Source of the DNA: JBGSQR01 sp964509295
Lineage (GTDB): Bacteria; Desulfobacterota; Desulfuromonadia; Geobacterales; Pseudopelobacteraceae
Assembly (NCBI GenBank): GCA_964509295.1
Contig: CAZDWS010000011.1
Location: 62,001-126,000 of the forward strand
Direction of reading: 5' to 3'
DNA: 64,000 nucleotides
Shown: one piece after another, positions 1 to 8,710 of the stretch
Layout: every line of letters starts with the position of its first letter
Position numbering within the stretch: position 1 is the stretch's first letter
Program-made: the position numbers and the translations under genes
Notes under the pieces: model-generated
What the model was told of the DNA's origin: nothing
Databases searched by the model: none
What the model saw: only the letters and a program-made list of their open reading frames with translations

Positions 1-838
1 GAAAGTTGGCGTAGGTAACCGGCAGGCGATGGGCCTCTTCATCAAAACGGGCCTTGGGCCAGGGCAGTGGAATCAGACGATACGGCGAGCCGTCCGGCGC
101 CTTGAATGCAGCCAGTTCCCGTTCCATCAGTTTCAGTTCTTCATAGTGTTCATCTCGTTCATCATCACAAGCCGTATAGACAATCACACCATCCGGGCAG
201 ATACGCGCCAGGGTATCAATGTGCGAATCCGTATCATCTCCTGCCAGCCAGCCATGATTCAGCCAGAGCACACGACGCGCCCCGAACAGTGATCCCATAG
301 CCGATTCTATTTCACTTTTACTTAACTGCGTATTGCGGTTAGGGGACAACAGGCAATCGGCTGTGGTCAGGATTGTACCGATGCCATCGCTCTCAATACT
401 GCCTCCTTCCATAATCAGACCGATGGTGCGGGCTCCGGAAACGAATGCCCCCTGTTCCACCAGACGTCTGGTAATGAGATTATCCTGGTTGGCGGGAAAC
501 TTGAGCCCCCAGCCATTAAAGCCAAAATCAAGCAGCACAGGACGATCATTCAGCATAACCGTTATGGGGCCGAAATCCCGCGACCAGGTATCATTATTCT
601 GCATTTCAAAAATACTGACCCGGGACATATCCACTCCGCCTGCAACAAGCAGAGCCTTTGCTTCGGAAGCAACCGGCGCAGTCAGAACAACCTTTTCAAA
701 TCTGGCAATCTGACGAATTATATCTACAAAAACCGGACAGACATCTTCCAACATATATGCCCAGTCAGTCCCCCTATGCGGCCAGGCCAGCAGCACGCCG
801 TCCTGCATCTCCCATTCAGCCGGTAATCTTGGTCCCAT
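1..838 (-). CDS. Agmatine deiminase / peptidylarginine deiminase family, 3' end cut by window
   Basis: Read on the minus strand from ATG 838, which follows a GGGGAGGAG ribosome site by six bases. The visible 279 residues begin MGPRLPAEWEMQDGVLLAWP and contain the family motifs NDTWSRDFGP, a GGSIESDG segment and an NHGWLAGDDTDSHID segment, which carry the substrate-binding acidic residues and the catalytic His/Asp region. The catalytic cysteine sits near the C-terminus in this family and lies beyond the window. The family hydrolyses agmatine to N-carbamoylputrescine plus ammonia in polyamine synthesis. The gene is divergent from ispE and belongs to the host side of the left island boundary. 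The family call is firm; the exact substrate is inferred. Confidence 0.88.
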   Translation of the reverse strand, partial: MGPRLPAEWEMQDGVLLAWPHRGTDWAYMLEDVCPVFVDIIRQIARFEKVVLTAPVASEAKALLVAGGVDMSRVSIFEMQNNDTWSRDFGPITVMLNDRPVLLDFGFNGWGLKFPANQDNLITRRLVEQGAFVSGARTIGLIMEGGSIESDGIGTILTTADCLLSPNRNTQLSKSEIESAMGSLFGARRVLWLNHGWLAGDDTDSHIDTLARICPDGVIVYTACDDERDEHYEELKLMERELAAFKAPDGSPYRLIPLPWPKARFDEEAHRLPVTYANF

Positions 839-986
839 CAACATCTCCTCCCCTGTTTCCTGTATATCTAAGAGTGTGGTATTATAAATGCAAAAAGCGG
901 CTACTTGCAAGCTTCACAGTTTTACCTTGATTTATAATCCTGCTTGCTTTAGAAAAACATCTCAACATAAACATACCGGAGTCGCC

Positions 987-1829
987 GTGAAAACCCTTAC
1001 ACTAAAAGCCCCCGCCAAGGTCAACTACCTGCTGGACGTCATCAGAAAACGCCCGGACGGATACCATGACCTGCGCATGATCATGCAGCGCGTCAATCTG
1101 TACGATGAGATCACCATCAACTTGATTGACACACCCGAACTTTCCGTAACCTGCGGCAAGAAAGGTGTCCCTGACGGACCGGGCAACATCGCCTGGAAAG
1201 CGGCCCGCACCATGCTTGACCTGGCCGGCACCGCACAAGGGGCAGAAATTTTAGTTGTAAAAAATATTCCAGTAGCAGCAGGTCTGGGTGGCGGCAGCAG
1301 TGATGCAGCAACAGTCTTAATGGGAATGAACGAAATTCTGGGACTAAAACTGTCCGATCAGCGGCTGATGGAAATCGGTCTAAAGCTCGGGGCTGACGTA
1401 CCCTTTTTCATTTTCAAGAAAACCGCTTTGGCAGAAGGGGTCGGCGAACAATTGCAGGCCATGCCCGAAATGCCTAAGCTATGGGTCCTGTTGGTGAATC
1501 CGGGTGTCCACGTCTCGACAGCCTGGGTGTATCAAAATTTAATGTTGACAGACAGGCCTGAATTGGCTAAGCTCCCTGAGTTTTTCGGCACTATTCAAGA
1601 TGTCTGTTCAATTATGTCGAACGACCTTGAAACAGTCACCATCCCTTCATTTCCGGTTATCGAGGAAATCAAAAAACGTCTTTTGGGGATGGGCGCAGCT
1701 GGTGCCATGATGTCAGGCAGCGGACCAACTGTTTTCGGTCTTTTCAAAGACCAGCAAAGTGCTGAAGCAGCAAGAGATTCACTTGCAACAACCGAAAACT
1801 GGTTTACAGCAGCAGTAGAAACACTTTAA
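987..1829 (+). CDS. ispE: 4-diphosphocytidyl-2-C-methyl-D-erythritol kinase
   Basis: Cytoplasmic GHMP kinase of the MEP isoprenoid pathway; it phosphorylates CDP-methylerythritol at the 2-OH using ATP. The 280-residue product starts KTLTLKAPAKVNYLLDV and has the ATP-binding GHMP loop PVAAGLGGGSSDAA near residue 95, an LGADVPFF segment, and the C-terminal GAMMSGSGPTVFG motif, so it is full length. I chose GTG 987 over the in-frame ATG 888 because it has CGGAG six bases upstream and matches the usual N-terminus; the 33 extra residues would be atypical. It lies just upstream of the interrupted tRNA-Gln, so it is the last host protein gene before the island. Confidence 0.95.
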   Translation: MKTLTLKAPAKVNYLLDVIRKRPDGYHDLRMIMQRVNLYDEITINLIDTPELSVTCGKKGVPDGPGNIAWKAARTMLDLAGTAQGAEILVVKNIPVAAGLGGGSSDAATVLMGMNEILGLKLSDQRLMEIGLKLGADVPFFIFKKTALAEGVGEQLQAMPEMPKLWVLLVNPGVHVSTAWVYQNLMLTDRPELAKLPEFFGTIQDVCSIMSNDLETVTIPSFPVIEEIKKRLLGMGAAGAMMSGSGPTVFGLFKDQQSAEAARDSLATTENWFTAAVETL

Positions 1830-1830
1830 A

Positions 1831-1913
1831 CACAGGTTAAGATTGAGGTTAAGGTCAAGTAAATTCTAAACCTCAACCTGTGAGCAAGGTGAACGAAAAC
1901 CTTAACCTTTTTT
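1831..1913 (+). terminator. ispE terminator with competing hairpins
   Basis: Two mutually exclusive stems can form. Stem A pairs CACAGGTT (1831-1838) and GAGGTT (1845-1850) with AACCTC (1869-1874) and AACCTGTG (1875-1882). Stem B pairs AGGTTAAGGT (1846-1855) with ACCTTAACCT (1899-1908), followed directly by a T run (1909-1913). Stem B has the form of an intrinsic terminator. The two stems share 1846-1850. The host tRNA-Gln starts one base later. Confidence 0.5.
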
Positions 1914-1968
1914 AGGGGCGTCGCCAAGCGGTAAGGCACTGGATTTTGATTCCAGCATTCCCAGGTTC
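1914..1968 (+). pseudogene. Interrupted host tRNA-Gln(UUG), 5' 55 nt
   Basis: These 55 nt are identical to nucleotides 1-55 of the intact tRNA-Gln at 63171. They include the D-arm, the anticodon arm with loop TTTTGAT (anticodon TTG) and the variable region, and stop after GGTTC of the T-loop. From 1969 the sequence departs completely, so the T-stem cannot close and the acceptor stem has no partner. The missing 3' part is at 63491-63506. An RNA from here would not fold into a functional tRNA. Confidence 0.9.
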
Positions 1969-1982
1969 TTATAAGGTATAAG
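1964..1982 (+). other. Left attachment site (attL core and inverted repeat)
   Basis: Core GGTTC (1964-1968) is followed by the element end TTATAAGGTATAAG (1969-1982). The right end carries the same 5-bp core flanked by the near-matching inverted copy. Two copies of ATTGCACCTTTT lie just inside (1988-1999 and 2048-2059) and could be recombinase arm sites; that role is a guess. Confidence 0.7.
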
Positions 1983-2067
1983 TTTTTATTGCACCTTTTG
2001 AATGGGCCTATCAACTTAAAAACAAAAGAAAATCTCCCTTTTTAGGAATTGCACCTTTTAAGAACAA

Positions 2068-2097
2068 GCCGCCATCTATCAATATGGCGGTTTTTTT
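2068..2097 (+). terminator. Intrinsic terminator near island left end
   Basis: The stem CCGCCAT (2069-2075) pairs with ATGGCGG (2084-2090) and is followed by seven T residues. It would stop transcription entering the element from the broken host tRNA. Confidence 0.7.
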
Positions 2098-2133
2098 GTG
2101 CCCATTACAAAATCATAAAAAAAACTTCATCAC

Positions 2134-2161
2134 TTGACACTTACTACTCCTATGATAGAAT
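2134..2161 (+). promoter_or_regulatory. Sigma-70-type promoter of the recombinase operon
   Basis: TTGACA (2134-2139) and TAGAAT (2156-2161) are separated by 16 bp. It lies just after the left-end terminator and about 340 bp upstream of the first recombinase start, so the mRNA would have a long leader. Confidence 0.6.
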
Positions 2162-2167
2162 ATTTTT

Positions 2168-2498
2168 AATTGAATAAATCGGGGGTCTGCGCACGGGCCA
2201 CCCGCCTAAGCCGTTAAAGTTATAATTAGCTAAAACGGTGCGGCAAAACTTTTCAAGTAGTGCTTTTTTCCCACCCGATACACCACTCTTATGAAATGAT
2301 CGATCCGGCAACTTAGGCAGCTGGGTCAGCAAATCATTTCATGGCGGAGAGGTGTATTTTGTTTTCTCGTCAAAAATCCCCGTCCCCTCAAATGCGAATA
2401 CAGCATTGCTCAGTCGCAGCCTCCAGCGTCAATTTGCCATGTATATTAGCAAATGGAAGTGCATCAGATATAATAAAATATATCTGGCAGGTGACGCC
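2168..2498 (+). promoter_or_regulatory. Long structured leader of the recombinase operon
   Basis: No convincing gene is visible in these 330 bases. There is a perfect 10-bp inverted repeat, ATGAAATGAT (2291-2300) with ATCATTTCAT (2333-2342), enclosing 32 nt. An 8-bp repeat, CAGATATA (2465-2472) with TATATCTG (2479-2486), ends three bases before the ribosome site of the first gene. A weaker CCGTT/AACGG stem lies near 2212-2237. These could be RNA hairpins controlling translation, or DNA sites for the recombinases or a repressor. I recognise no known riboswitch class. Confidence 0.4.
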
Positions 2499-3989
2499 AT
2501 GATGAAATGCGTAAAACCCCTCAAGAACGTCAGGTTGGTGAAGATCAGCCAAAACGGCCATGACAACTGGTCACTCTTCCACTTAGATGCCAATGGCAGA
2601 GAATGGATAGATCCTTATTTTGAATTTTTCGCTGAACACCTCCTGCCGGGAGCAGGCAGCGGGGCTGATGCGAGAAACACACGATATAACTACATCCGCT
2701 GGATTGCCCATTTCATTGACTTCTTGATTGAAGCCGTAAACTACGAAGTCGAGCACAGCCATCATGATATGAGCGGTGCTATCCTGGCTCGCCTGATACG
2801 CAAATACCCGAAATTTCTCGCTGAGGCCGCAGAAAGTTGCGATTCTCTTGTTGCTGAGGTCGCAACGCGTCTAAATGCGACACCCTGCTGCCAGAATACG
2901 CAGTCTGTGTATCTCGGGGCGATCAATAAATACCTCGACCTGAGCGAGGACTTTAACGCCACGATGCGCGAACTTGGTATTCACGATATCCATGGCACTC
3001 CCCTCTATTCCGAAGTAGACCTTTTCCCCGAAGCTTTTGGTAAGACGGCTCTTTCCAACACAGTGCGCATTGCACTGAACAGGAACAGCATGCTCGCAGG
3101 CCTCATGTCTGGAGGTGCCAGGATGAAACGTATCGCAAAACTGATGCCATCGAAGGGGGTAGTCAAGAGGGATGCCGAGCAGGGAATTGACCTCGATGAA
3201 TTTTACCAACAGAAGCACTTCCCGTTTGAATACGCCCCAAAACTCATTATTGAGGGATTCAAGTCTCTACGCGACAAGGCACTATTTTGCCTGTTAATGG
3301 CCTGCGGCTGCAGGGTGCACGAAGTGTTACTCCTCACCTGGAGAGACATAGATACTACCAGACAGCTTGTTAGGCTACGCTGCCCCTATAACAAATCCAT
3401 GGAGGATTTCGGCGGTTTCTTTCGCAACAAGAGCGAAATACTGGCGTTGCCTTGGAAAGGACGTGCCACGGAGAGAACGGCGCTCATAGAACCGTTCCGG
3501 ACGCATTTCTGGCGCCTGCTTGCCGAATATCAGAAAAGCAAAGAGTTCACTCTCTCCAATAATCACAACTTCATTTTCCAAGTCATCAAGGGTGAGAACC
3601 GGGGCACACCGTTGATTATGAGTGATTATTCAAACATTGCCGGCACCATGGTAAATGCCTGCAAGAAAATAGGCATTGCCCCTAAAAGACCGCACAGTTT
3701 ACGTCATATGTATGGCGTTTACTGCCTCAACTTCATCCCCTTCGACGACGGAAGTTATGGCATGGGGCTTTTGGCAGTCAAAGACCTGATGGGTCATGCG
3801 TCTGAAAAGTCTACTCAGCGGTACGCGATTCCAGACACTCAACTAGCAATGATGCAACAAAAGATCAGTTTCGCCGCTTTAAGTGATTTCACAGTCAACA
3901 CAAGCACTGAGATGCGGCTCGAGTTGATGAAAAGAGAGTTTGACAGCTTGAAAGAGGCGATCGCACGCGAAAAGCATCTCTTGGGGTAA
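2499..3989 (+). CDS. Tyrosine recombinase/integrase (GmtY-like)
   Basis: A 496-residue site-specific recombinase. The C-terminal catalytic domain shows the expected set: Arg in GCRVHEVLLLTW, His-x-x-Arg in RPHSLRH, a Gly-His in LMGHAS, and the nucleophile Tyr in STQRYAIP. The N-terminal half carries a probable core-binding domain. ATG 2499 was chosen for its AGGTG site at 2489; longer in-frame starts lack one. It leads an operon whose next start is 25 bp downstream. The order of one normal-sized and one very large recombinase followed by small proteins resembles gamma-mobile-trio sets (GmtY/GmtZ/GmtX) and more loosely TnpA/B/C of Tn554. It probably catalyses integration at the tRNA-Gln core. 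Confidence 0.85.
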   Translation: MMKCVKPLKNVRLVKISQNGHDNWSLFHLDANGREWIDPYFEFFAEHLLPGAGSGADARNTRYNYIRWIAHFIDFLIEAVNYEVEHSHHDMSGAILARLIRKYPKFLAEAAESCDSLVAEVATRLNATPCCQNTQSVYLGAINKYLDLSEDFNATMRELGIHDIHGTPLYSEVDLFPEAFGKTALSNTVRIALNRNSMLAGLMSGGARMKRIAKLMPSKGVVKRDAEQGIDLDEFYQQKHFPFEYAPKLIIEGFKSLRDKALFCLLMACGCRVHEVLLLTWRDIDTTRQLVRLRCPYNKSMEDFGGFFRNKSEILALPWKGRATERTALIEPFRTHFWRLLAEYQKSKEFTLSNNHNFIFQVIKGENRGTPLIMSDYSNIAGTMVNACKKIGIAPKRPHSLRHMYGVYCLNFIPFDDGSYGMGLLAVKDLMGHASEKSTQRYAIPDTQLAMMQQKISFAALSDFTVNTSTEMRLELMKREFDSLKEAIAREKHLLG

Positions 3990-4014
3990 CAGAACAGTTA
4001 AAAGGAGAAAATAC

Positions 4015-7000
4015 ATGCCAGTTAATGTCACCGACCGAATTATCATACTTGAACAGGACAAGACGAAACTCAGCCAGGCTATTCAGACTGCGGTCGACGC
4101 TATATTGGAAAAGTACCAGCAGGCATTCCTTTCTGGTATGGAGACAATACCAGCCGCTTGCTCAAAGATCGGGGAGGATCGCAGCCTGTCAAAAAACGAG
4201 AAAAGGATGTACCGCATCCGCGTTCGGCTTTGCCAAGTGCTTGAGCATTACCGAACACAAAATCTTGGTGTCGAATTCCTTACAGCCTTAGAACTTTACC
4301 TGCAACAACCCAATGGCAAAGGTCAAGTGCCCTACATCAACAATACGGCAGTTGCCCAGGGACTGAAGCTTGTACAAGGTGCCTATCCTCACGACGACCT
4401 TATGCGGCTCCCTGCCAAACTGATTTTTCTGAAGCTTGTCTCGATGCGTGTTTTGTTGCTACCGCTGTTCGGCGTCCCCACTTTTATACCAGAAAGGTTT
4501 GGACCGGACGGCAAGGAACACCTCCTTGACCTGTTGCACCCCACTTTGAGGGAGCTTGTGCTTACATTGAAGCCGCTCGCAAGGCAGACAAACATTGACT
4601 GGAGCGTAACAGCAGGATCGAAGGCAACAAGCAATTCAAAAGATATTGGATCAGATTATTTGGATTGGAAGCCTGGCAAAGCAGCACCTCAGGTTCCGGG
4701 GTATGCCCTGAGCGTGGGCGTGGCAACGACTTGGCACGATATTGCAGATGTCACCCAAGACGAAATTGAAGCGGTATTCGAGCGCGCGTCAAAACATAAC
4801 TGCGGTAACCGGTCGATCAAGTTGTACCTGAATTGTCTTTACCTATGCAGGAAGTCTGATGCATCGCGAGAAGGTTTCTTCAGTGTTGTTGGCGCAGTTC
4901 CGAACTATCGAATCTACACACCTGAGTTCAAAATTTGGGCCAAGAGAGATAGCGGGCGCCGTCGTAATTCAGGAATAGAGGCTGAGGAATCTCACTATTC
5001 GCGCCACAATCAGTTGCTGAGCAGTCTCAGGATGCTGTCAGAGGCGTATATCCAAGGAAAAGAGGATGACATTGGTTTCGTCGCATCGCTCAGAATGGTG
5101 CCCAACCGTAGATTGATTATGGATTTTGACCATTTACCCCAGCATGGCCCAATTCCAGTGGAACACGGTTTTGAATGGCGGGCTAAGATGGAACAGTGGA
5201 AAGCCGCCTTCAAGCTCTTCAAGGAGTACAAAAACTATGAAAATCAGTCCAGCAGCCTCGCCGCCTTCTCGTCCTTTTTTTTCTACTTGGGCGTGTATCT
5301 CCCGGCGTGGTTCCTGAAGAATCCAGAGTCATTGCTTAATTTCCCTGAGAAAATCACCGACTTCATTGGCGCGGTTTTTGTGCATCGTCCGGAATCCATA
5401 CCTCTTCCCAATATTAACAATCCGCCGCTGACATTCCGGCTATTTAACGAGAAATACAATGAGGGCAACAGTCAAGAAATGATTGCTAAATGCGTCCGGG
5501 TAGTCAGGGATTTTTTTGAAGAGATTATCACCTCGTCTGAACTTTTGGGTATCCCGAACAATTGGCCCAACCCGGTCAAGAATTCCGCAGTACCCGCTGG
5601 CGGCGGACGACCATGGGGTTGCACAAAGGCTGACATCCCCGCTCCGGTCGTTTTCCTCACACTACTCTATTGCTACCGACTTCTTGACTGCATGCATAAG
5701 ATGAATGAGACACTATTGAGAGCTGACAACATTGTGCTCAGCAACCAATTGTTTTACTTTTATATCAACGATGGCAGTCGCATAGATGACTCAAATACTT
5801 TGAGAGACATAAAAGAACTGGAGGGTTTTGAATCCGACACATCAGCAATCTTTGACGGCACTAAGCTTAACTTTGACATCGTTCCGAAGCGCTTATTTAT
5901 CCCGAAAAAATTTCCTATCAAGGGTCGGGGAGGAATCTACCTTCTCGACACTGGCCCATTGGAACAAATTCTCGTGATGTTCGAGACAGGCCTGCGTGGG
6001 CAAAGCGTTCAGTGGCTCAGTACCAAGTTCGACAGCCTCATCACTGCACAGACCATCGAAGAGCACGAAATATATGCCTTGCATATAAATACAGACAAGG
6101 TCAAGACCAGCCCATGGCCCGCCTATGTGGCAGGGCGGGTTATCAACGTCTTGCGGAAGCGTCGTCAGTTCAGGGACATGCTTGATGGCGAGATTTTCGA
6201 GCAGGATATTTACTACGAAGGTAATCCTGATTCTAAGTGGGGGAAATTCAAGCCCTTATTCTCCACCAATGTCGAGAATGGACATCCCCACAGCGACTCA
6301 GGATACTCAGAACAATTCAAGCTCATCTTTCACGCTCTCCAGCGTTACGTCGACGAACTGGGACTCAACTTTGTCTCATCAGAACCAGACAAGACAAACA
6401 ATCTGGGTTTTAAGGTAACTGCGACACCCCATTCGGCCCGCAGGGCTGTCGTGATGCAGTACATTACCTACCTCCCAGCTGAGTACATCGGCAAATATAT
6501 CACCGGCCAGACGCCTCTGACAGTGGGGTACTACGCCGCTGTGAAACCTGGTTCCTTCCACCGGGTGGAAAATCATCAAAATGCATTCCAGATTATCGAT
6601 GGTGCACGGCGAGCCGTGGACACATCAAGATGGCCAGAAGTAACCGAGCCGCACAAACCCTGCAGTGCTGTGGCAAAAGCGTTCGCCGCCAACATCAGGC
6701 AAGCCATCCACGATTTCGGTCCGATGTCTACAGCGATTTTAGATCAGGAGAAAACCGGATCGGACATTCTCCGCGAGGGGCTCCACCAAAAGCTGTCTTT
6801 CCAGGCGACGCATATCTGCCCTTTTGGATCGGAGTGTCCACCCGAGCGAAAAAAACAAGGACTGGTGCGACGTTGTAATTTTTGCGATTTCGCCTTGCGT
6901 ACGGTTGACCACCTGCCCGCAATCGTCAGCGAAATGCGAAATCTTTCAGAGGAATGCCACAATATTGATATCCGACTAGACAAGTCAGGCGAACGCATGA

Positions 7001-7548
7001 GCATCGCGCAACGCGGTGACCTCGAAACCCGGCGCAGAGAGATCAGCGAAGACCTTTTCAGTCTGATGATTGCAGAGTCTGTTCTCCGCGAGTCGCTGAA
7101 CAAACTGAAGGAAGAGTATCGTAATGCTCCGGATTATTTTTGCTTTACTCCTGAGGTAATCATCAAGAATCTGGAAGCAGCGCCGTTCCCTCGGCGTGAC
7201 GAGGGACTAATATATGTTCTGTCGCGCCTCAAGGAAGCCAAAACCTATGTCTCGTTGAATGACCGCACCATCAAAGCCAACATCGCCAAATTATCGAAGA
7301 GGTTCATGAGCAGAAGCGACGACTTGAGCGACCTATTCAAAGATGAAGATCTGGACCAAACAGCAGCAGATGTCTACTCGTTCGTGCATAACCTCCTATC
7401 AGTTCACAACCTGACACTTGATGAAATGGTTATCGAACTCAACAAAAGCGTCGGCGAGATTGTCGGCCCTGGAACCGCTAGGCGTGTTTTGCTGCCAGGA
7501 ATTGCCAGTATGGTTACCGGAAGCAACATTATCGGTATGTCGCCATGA
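4015..7548 (+). CDS. Large recombinase-like protein (GmtZ-like)
   Basis: 1177 residues, preceded by AAGGAGA. A tyrosine-recombinase-like fold is suggested around residues 650-860: an Arg motif TGLRGQSVQWL, then TPHSARRAV (His-x-x-Arg), then TGQTPLTVGYYA, where the final Tyr could be the nucleophile. The usual second His is Gln in TGQ. A cysteine cluster follows near residues 940-970 (CPFGSEC and RRCNFC), consistent with a zinc site, then a long helical tail. This order of catalytic-like domain, zinc motif and helices matches my memory of the gamma-mobile-trio GmtZ protein; a profile search would decide. The stop overlaps the next start (ATGA), indicating translational coupling. Confidence 0.7.
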   Translation: MPVNVTDRIIILEQDKTKLSQAIQTAVDAILEKYQQAFLSGMETIPAACSKIGEDRSLSKNEKRMYRIRVRLCQVLEHYRTQNLGVEFLTALELYLQQPNGKGQVPYINNTAVAQGLKLVQGAYPHDDLMRLPAKLIFLKLVSMRVLLLPLFGVPTFIPERFGPDGKEHLLDLLHPTLRELVLTLKPLARQTNIDWSVTAGSKATSNSKDIGSDYLDWKPGKAAPQVPGYALSVGVATTWHDIADVTQDEIEAVFERASKHNCGNRSIKLYLNCLYLCRKSDASREGFFSVVGAVPNYRIYTPEFKIWAKRDSGRRRNSGIEAEESHYSRHNQLLSSLRMLSEAYIQGKEDDIGFVASLRMVPNRRLIMDFDHLPQHGPIPVEHGFEWRAKMEQWKAAFKLFKEYKNYENQSSSLAAFSSFFFYLGVYLPAWFLKNPESLLNFPEKITDFIGAVFVHRPESIPLPNINNPPLTFRLFNEKYNEGNSQEMIAKCVRVVRDFFEEIITSSELLGIPNNWPNPVKNSAVPAGGGRPWGCTKADIPAPVVFLTLLYCYRLLDCMHKMNETLLRADNIVLSNQLFYFYINDGSRIDDSNTLRDIKELEGFESDTSAIFDGTKLNFDIVPKRLFIPKKFPIKGRGGIYLLDTGPLEQILVMFETGLRGQSVQWLSTKFDSLITAQTIEEHEIYALHINTDKVKTSPWPAYVAGRVINVLRKRRQFRDMLDGEIFEQDIYYEGNPDSKWGKFKPLFSTNVENGHPHSDSGYSEQFKLIFHALQRYVDELGLNFVSSEPDKTNNLGFKVTATPHSARRAVVMQYITYLPAEYIGKYITGQTPLTVGYYAAVKPGSFHRVENHQNAFQIIDGARRAVDTSRWPEVTEPHKPCSAVAKAFAANIRQAIHDFGPMSTAILDQEKTGSDILREGLHQKLSFQATHICPFGSECPPERKKQGLVRRCNFCDFALRTVDHLPAIVSEMRNLSEECHNIDIRLDKSGERMSIAQRGDLETRRREISEDLFSLMIAESVLRESLNKLKEEYRNAPDYFCFTPEVIIKNLEAAPFPRRDEGLIYVLSRLKEAKTYVSLNDRTIKANIAKLSKRFMSRSDDLSDLFKDEDLDQTAADVYSFVHNLLSVHNLTLDEMVIELNKSVGEIVGPGTARRVLLPGIASMVTGSNIIGMSP

Positions 7549-8255
7549 CTACTCGAAAAATCCGAAAGAAAGTTGTCCGGGAGTACAAAATAGACACATT
7601 CATGGCTTACCAAAATGGGATTGTCAGTGAACGCGAGCAGTCAATCCACGAAATCCTTATGCTACTTGGTAAGAGCGAACTCAAATTCCCCAATATCACG
7701 AAGCTCGCAAATCATATCTGCGCAATGCTAAAGATAGAAGGCAAGACCTGCAATACGACCACTCTCGTTCGTAAAAGCCACACAAGGGATGGCACCGAAA
7801 CTCCGAATCCATACCGCCTCTTGTTGCATAAATACCTGTCGGGTAAATATTTTGGAACGGCTAAAAATCCGAGCATCACGGCACAGGACATCAAAGAAAT
7901 CCGTAAGAAATACCCAGCTGTTGATGCTTACTGCTCACTAAAAGAAGGCGAATCTAAAAACCTCCAGGAGCAGGTCAAACACCTCACTAGAGAGATTGAC
8001 AGCTTGAAAGGAGGTAAGTCACTGCTGCCGGAACGTAGTGCGACCGGCGAACTTCCCGACCACCTGGATAAGACCGTAACGGCACTGAAGCGCCTGATCG
8101 ACGTCAACGCGGAATTCATAGAAATAGACTGGCAAAAGCGGGCTATCGTTGATATATCGCACCGGGACCCGAAGGTCGTAGTCGAGTCAGACCTTCTTAC
8201 CGCGTTCTTCAGGGCACTTGAAAATTCCGGAATGAAGCCACCGGAGGGCACATGA
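7545..8255 (+). CDS. Small DNA-binding/coiled-coil protein of recombinase operon (GmtX-like)
   Basis: 236 residues. The N-terminal half has a helical segment with NITKLANHICAML followed by TTTLVRKS, resembling a helix-turn-helix or winged-helix DNA-binding region. A coiled-coil-like stretch follows (SKNLQEQVKHLTREIDSLKG), and the C-terminus is helical. Its start overlaps the previous stop and its stop overlaps the next start. In Tn554 and gamma-mobile-trio sets the third, small protein is an accessory to the recombinases; an equivalent role is inferred from position and shape. I do not recognise a named family with certainty. Confidence 0.6.
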   Translation: MTTRKIRKKVVREYKIDTFMAYQNGIVSEREQSIHEILMLLGKSELKFPNITKLANHICAMLKIEGKTCNTTTLVRKSHTRDGTETPNPYRLLLHKYLSGKYFGTAKNPSITAQDIKEIRKKYPAVDAYCSLKEGESKNLQEQVKHLTREIDSLKGGKSLLPERSATGELPDHLDKTVTALKRLIDVNAEFIEIDWQKRAIVDISHRDPKVVVESDLLTAFFRALENSGMKPPEGT

Positions 8256-8710
8256 CCGTCGAGAAAAAAGGATTAAAGGGACAACAGGCAACCAAGCACA
8301 ATAAGCGCAACTATGCCGCTTATATCGCTAGGTTGAACGCAACTGGTCAAAGGTTTCCGTGCAACCAGTTCGGTACGGTCAGTATAGACGGCGTGGCCGA
8401 ACAGGTCGGATGCACGACCAAGGTACTCTTGACCGGTTCTCTGAAAACCCAGTTCAAAAAAGACATTGAACTCATCGGAGTCGGGGTAAAAAGAATTTCG
8501 GATAGTAAATTGGCGCAGAAGGCTGAAGAAAAATCTCGTGAAGCCTCTTCTTTGACTAAACTGCTCAACATGAAAATCAAGGAGTGCGAGTCCTTACAGG
8601 CGGAAAACGAGCGCCTTACCAAGGAAAGACGTCAGGTTGAAATACGACAAAAAGAGGCTGAATTGTCACTTCAAGAACTACTAAAGACTGGCCGGAGGTT
8701 CACGCTATGA
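8252..8710 (+). CDS. Small HTH/coiled-coil accessory protein
   Basis: 152 residues. A basic N-terminus is followed by a probable helix-turn-helix (VSIDGVAEQVGCTTKVLLTG), and residues 85-145 form a long charged coiled coil rich in Glu, Lys and Arg. This layout resembles TnpC of Tn554 or KfrA-like proteins without clear sequence kinship. It overlaps both neighbours by ATGA junctions, so it is made together with the recombinases and the helicase. A second accessory protein of the same general shape as the preceding one is unusual. The function is unknown. Confidence 0.6.
   Translation: MTVEKKGLKGQQATKHNKRNYAAYIARLNATGQRFPCNQFGTVSIDGVAEQVGCTTKVLLTGSLKTQFKKDIELIGVGVKRISDSKLAQKAEEKSREASSLTKLLNMKIKECESLQAENERLTKERRQVEIRQKEAELSLQELLKTGRRFTL

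Noticed and set aside
333..930. Overlapping plus-strand frames at the left edge
   Set aside because: They are antisense to the agmatine deiminase reading frame, which has strong family motifs.
1914..1968. Functional tRNA-Gln at the left end
   Set aside because: The T-arm and acceptor 3' strand are replaced by unrelated sequence after GGTTC, so it cannot fold as a tRNA.
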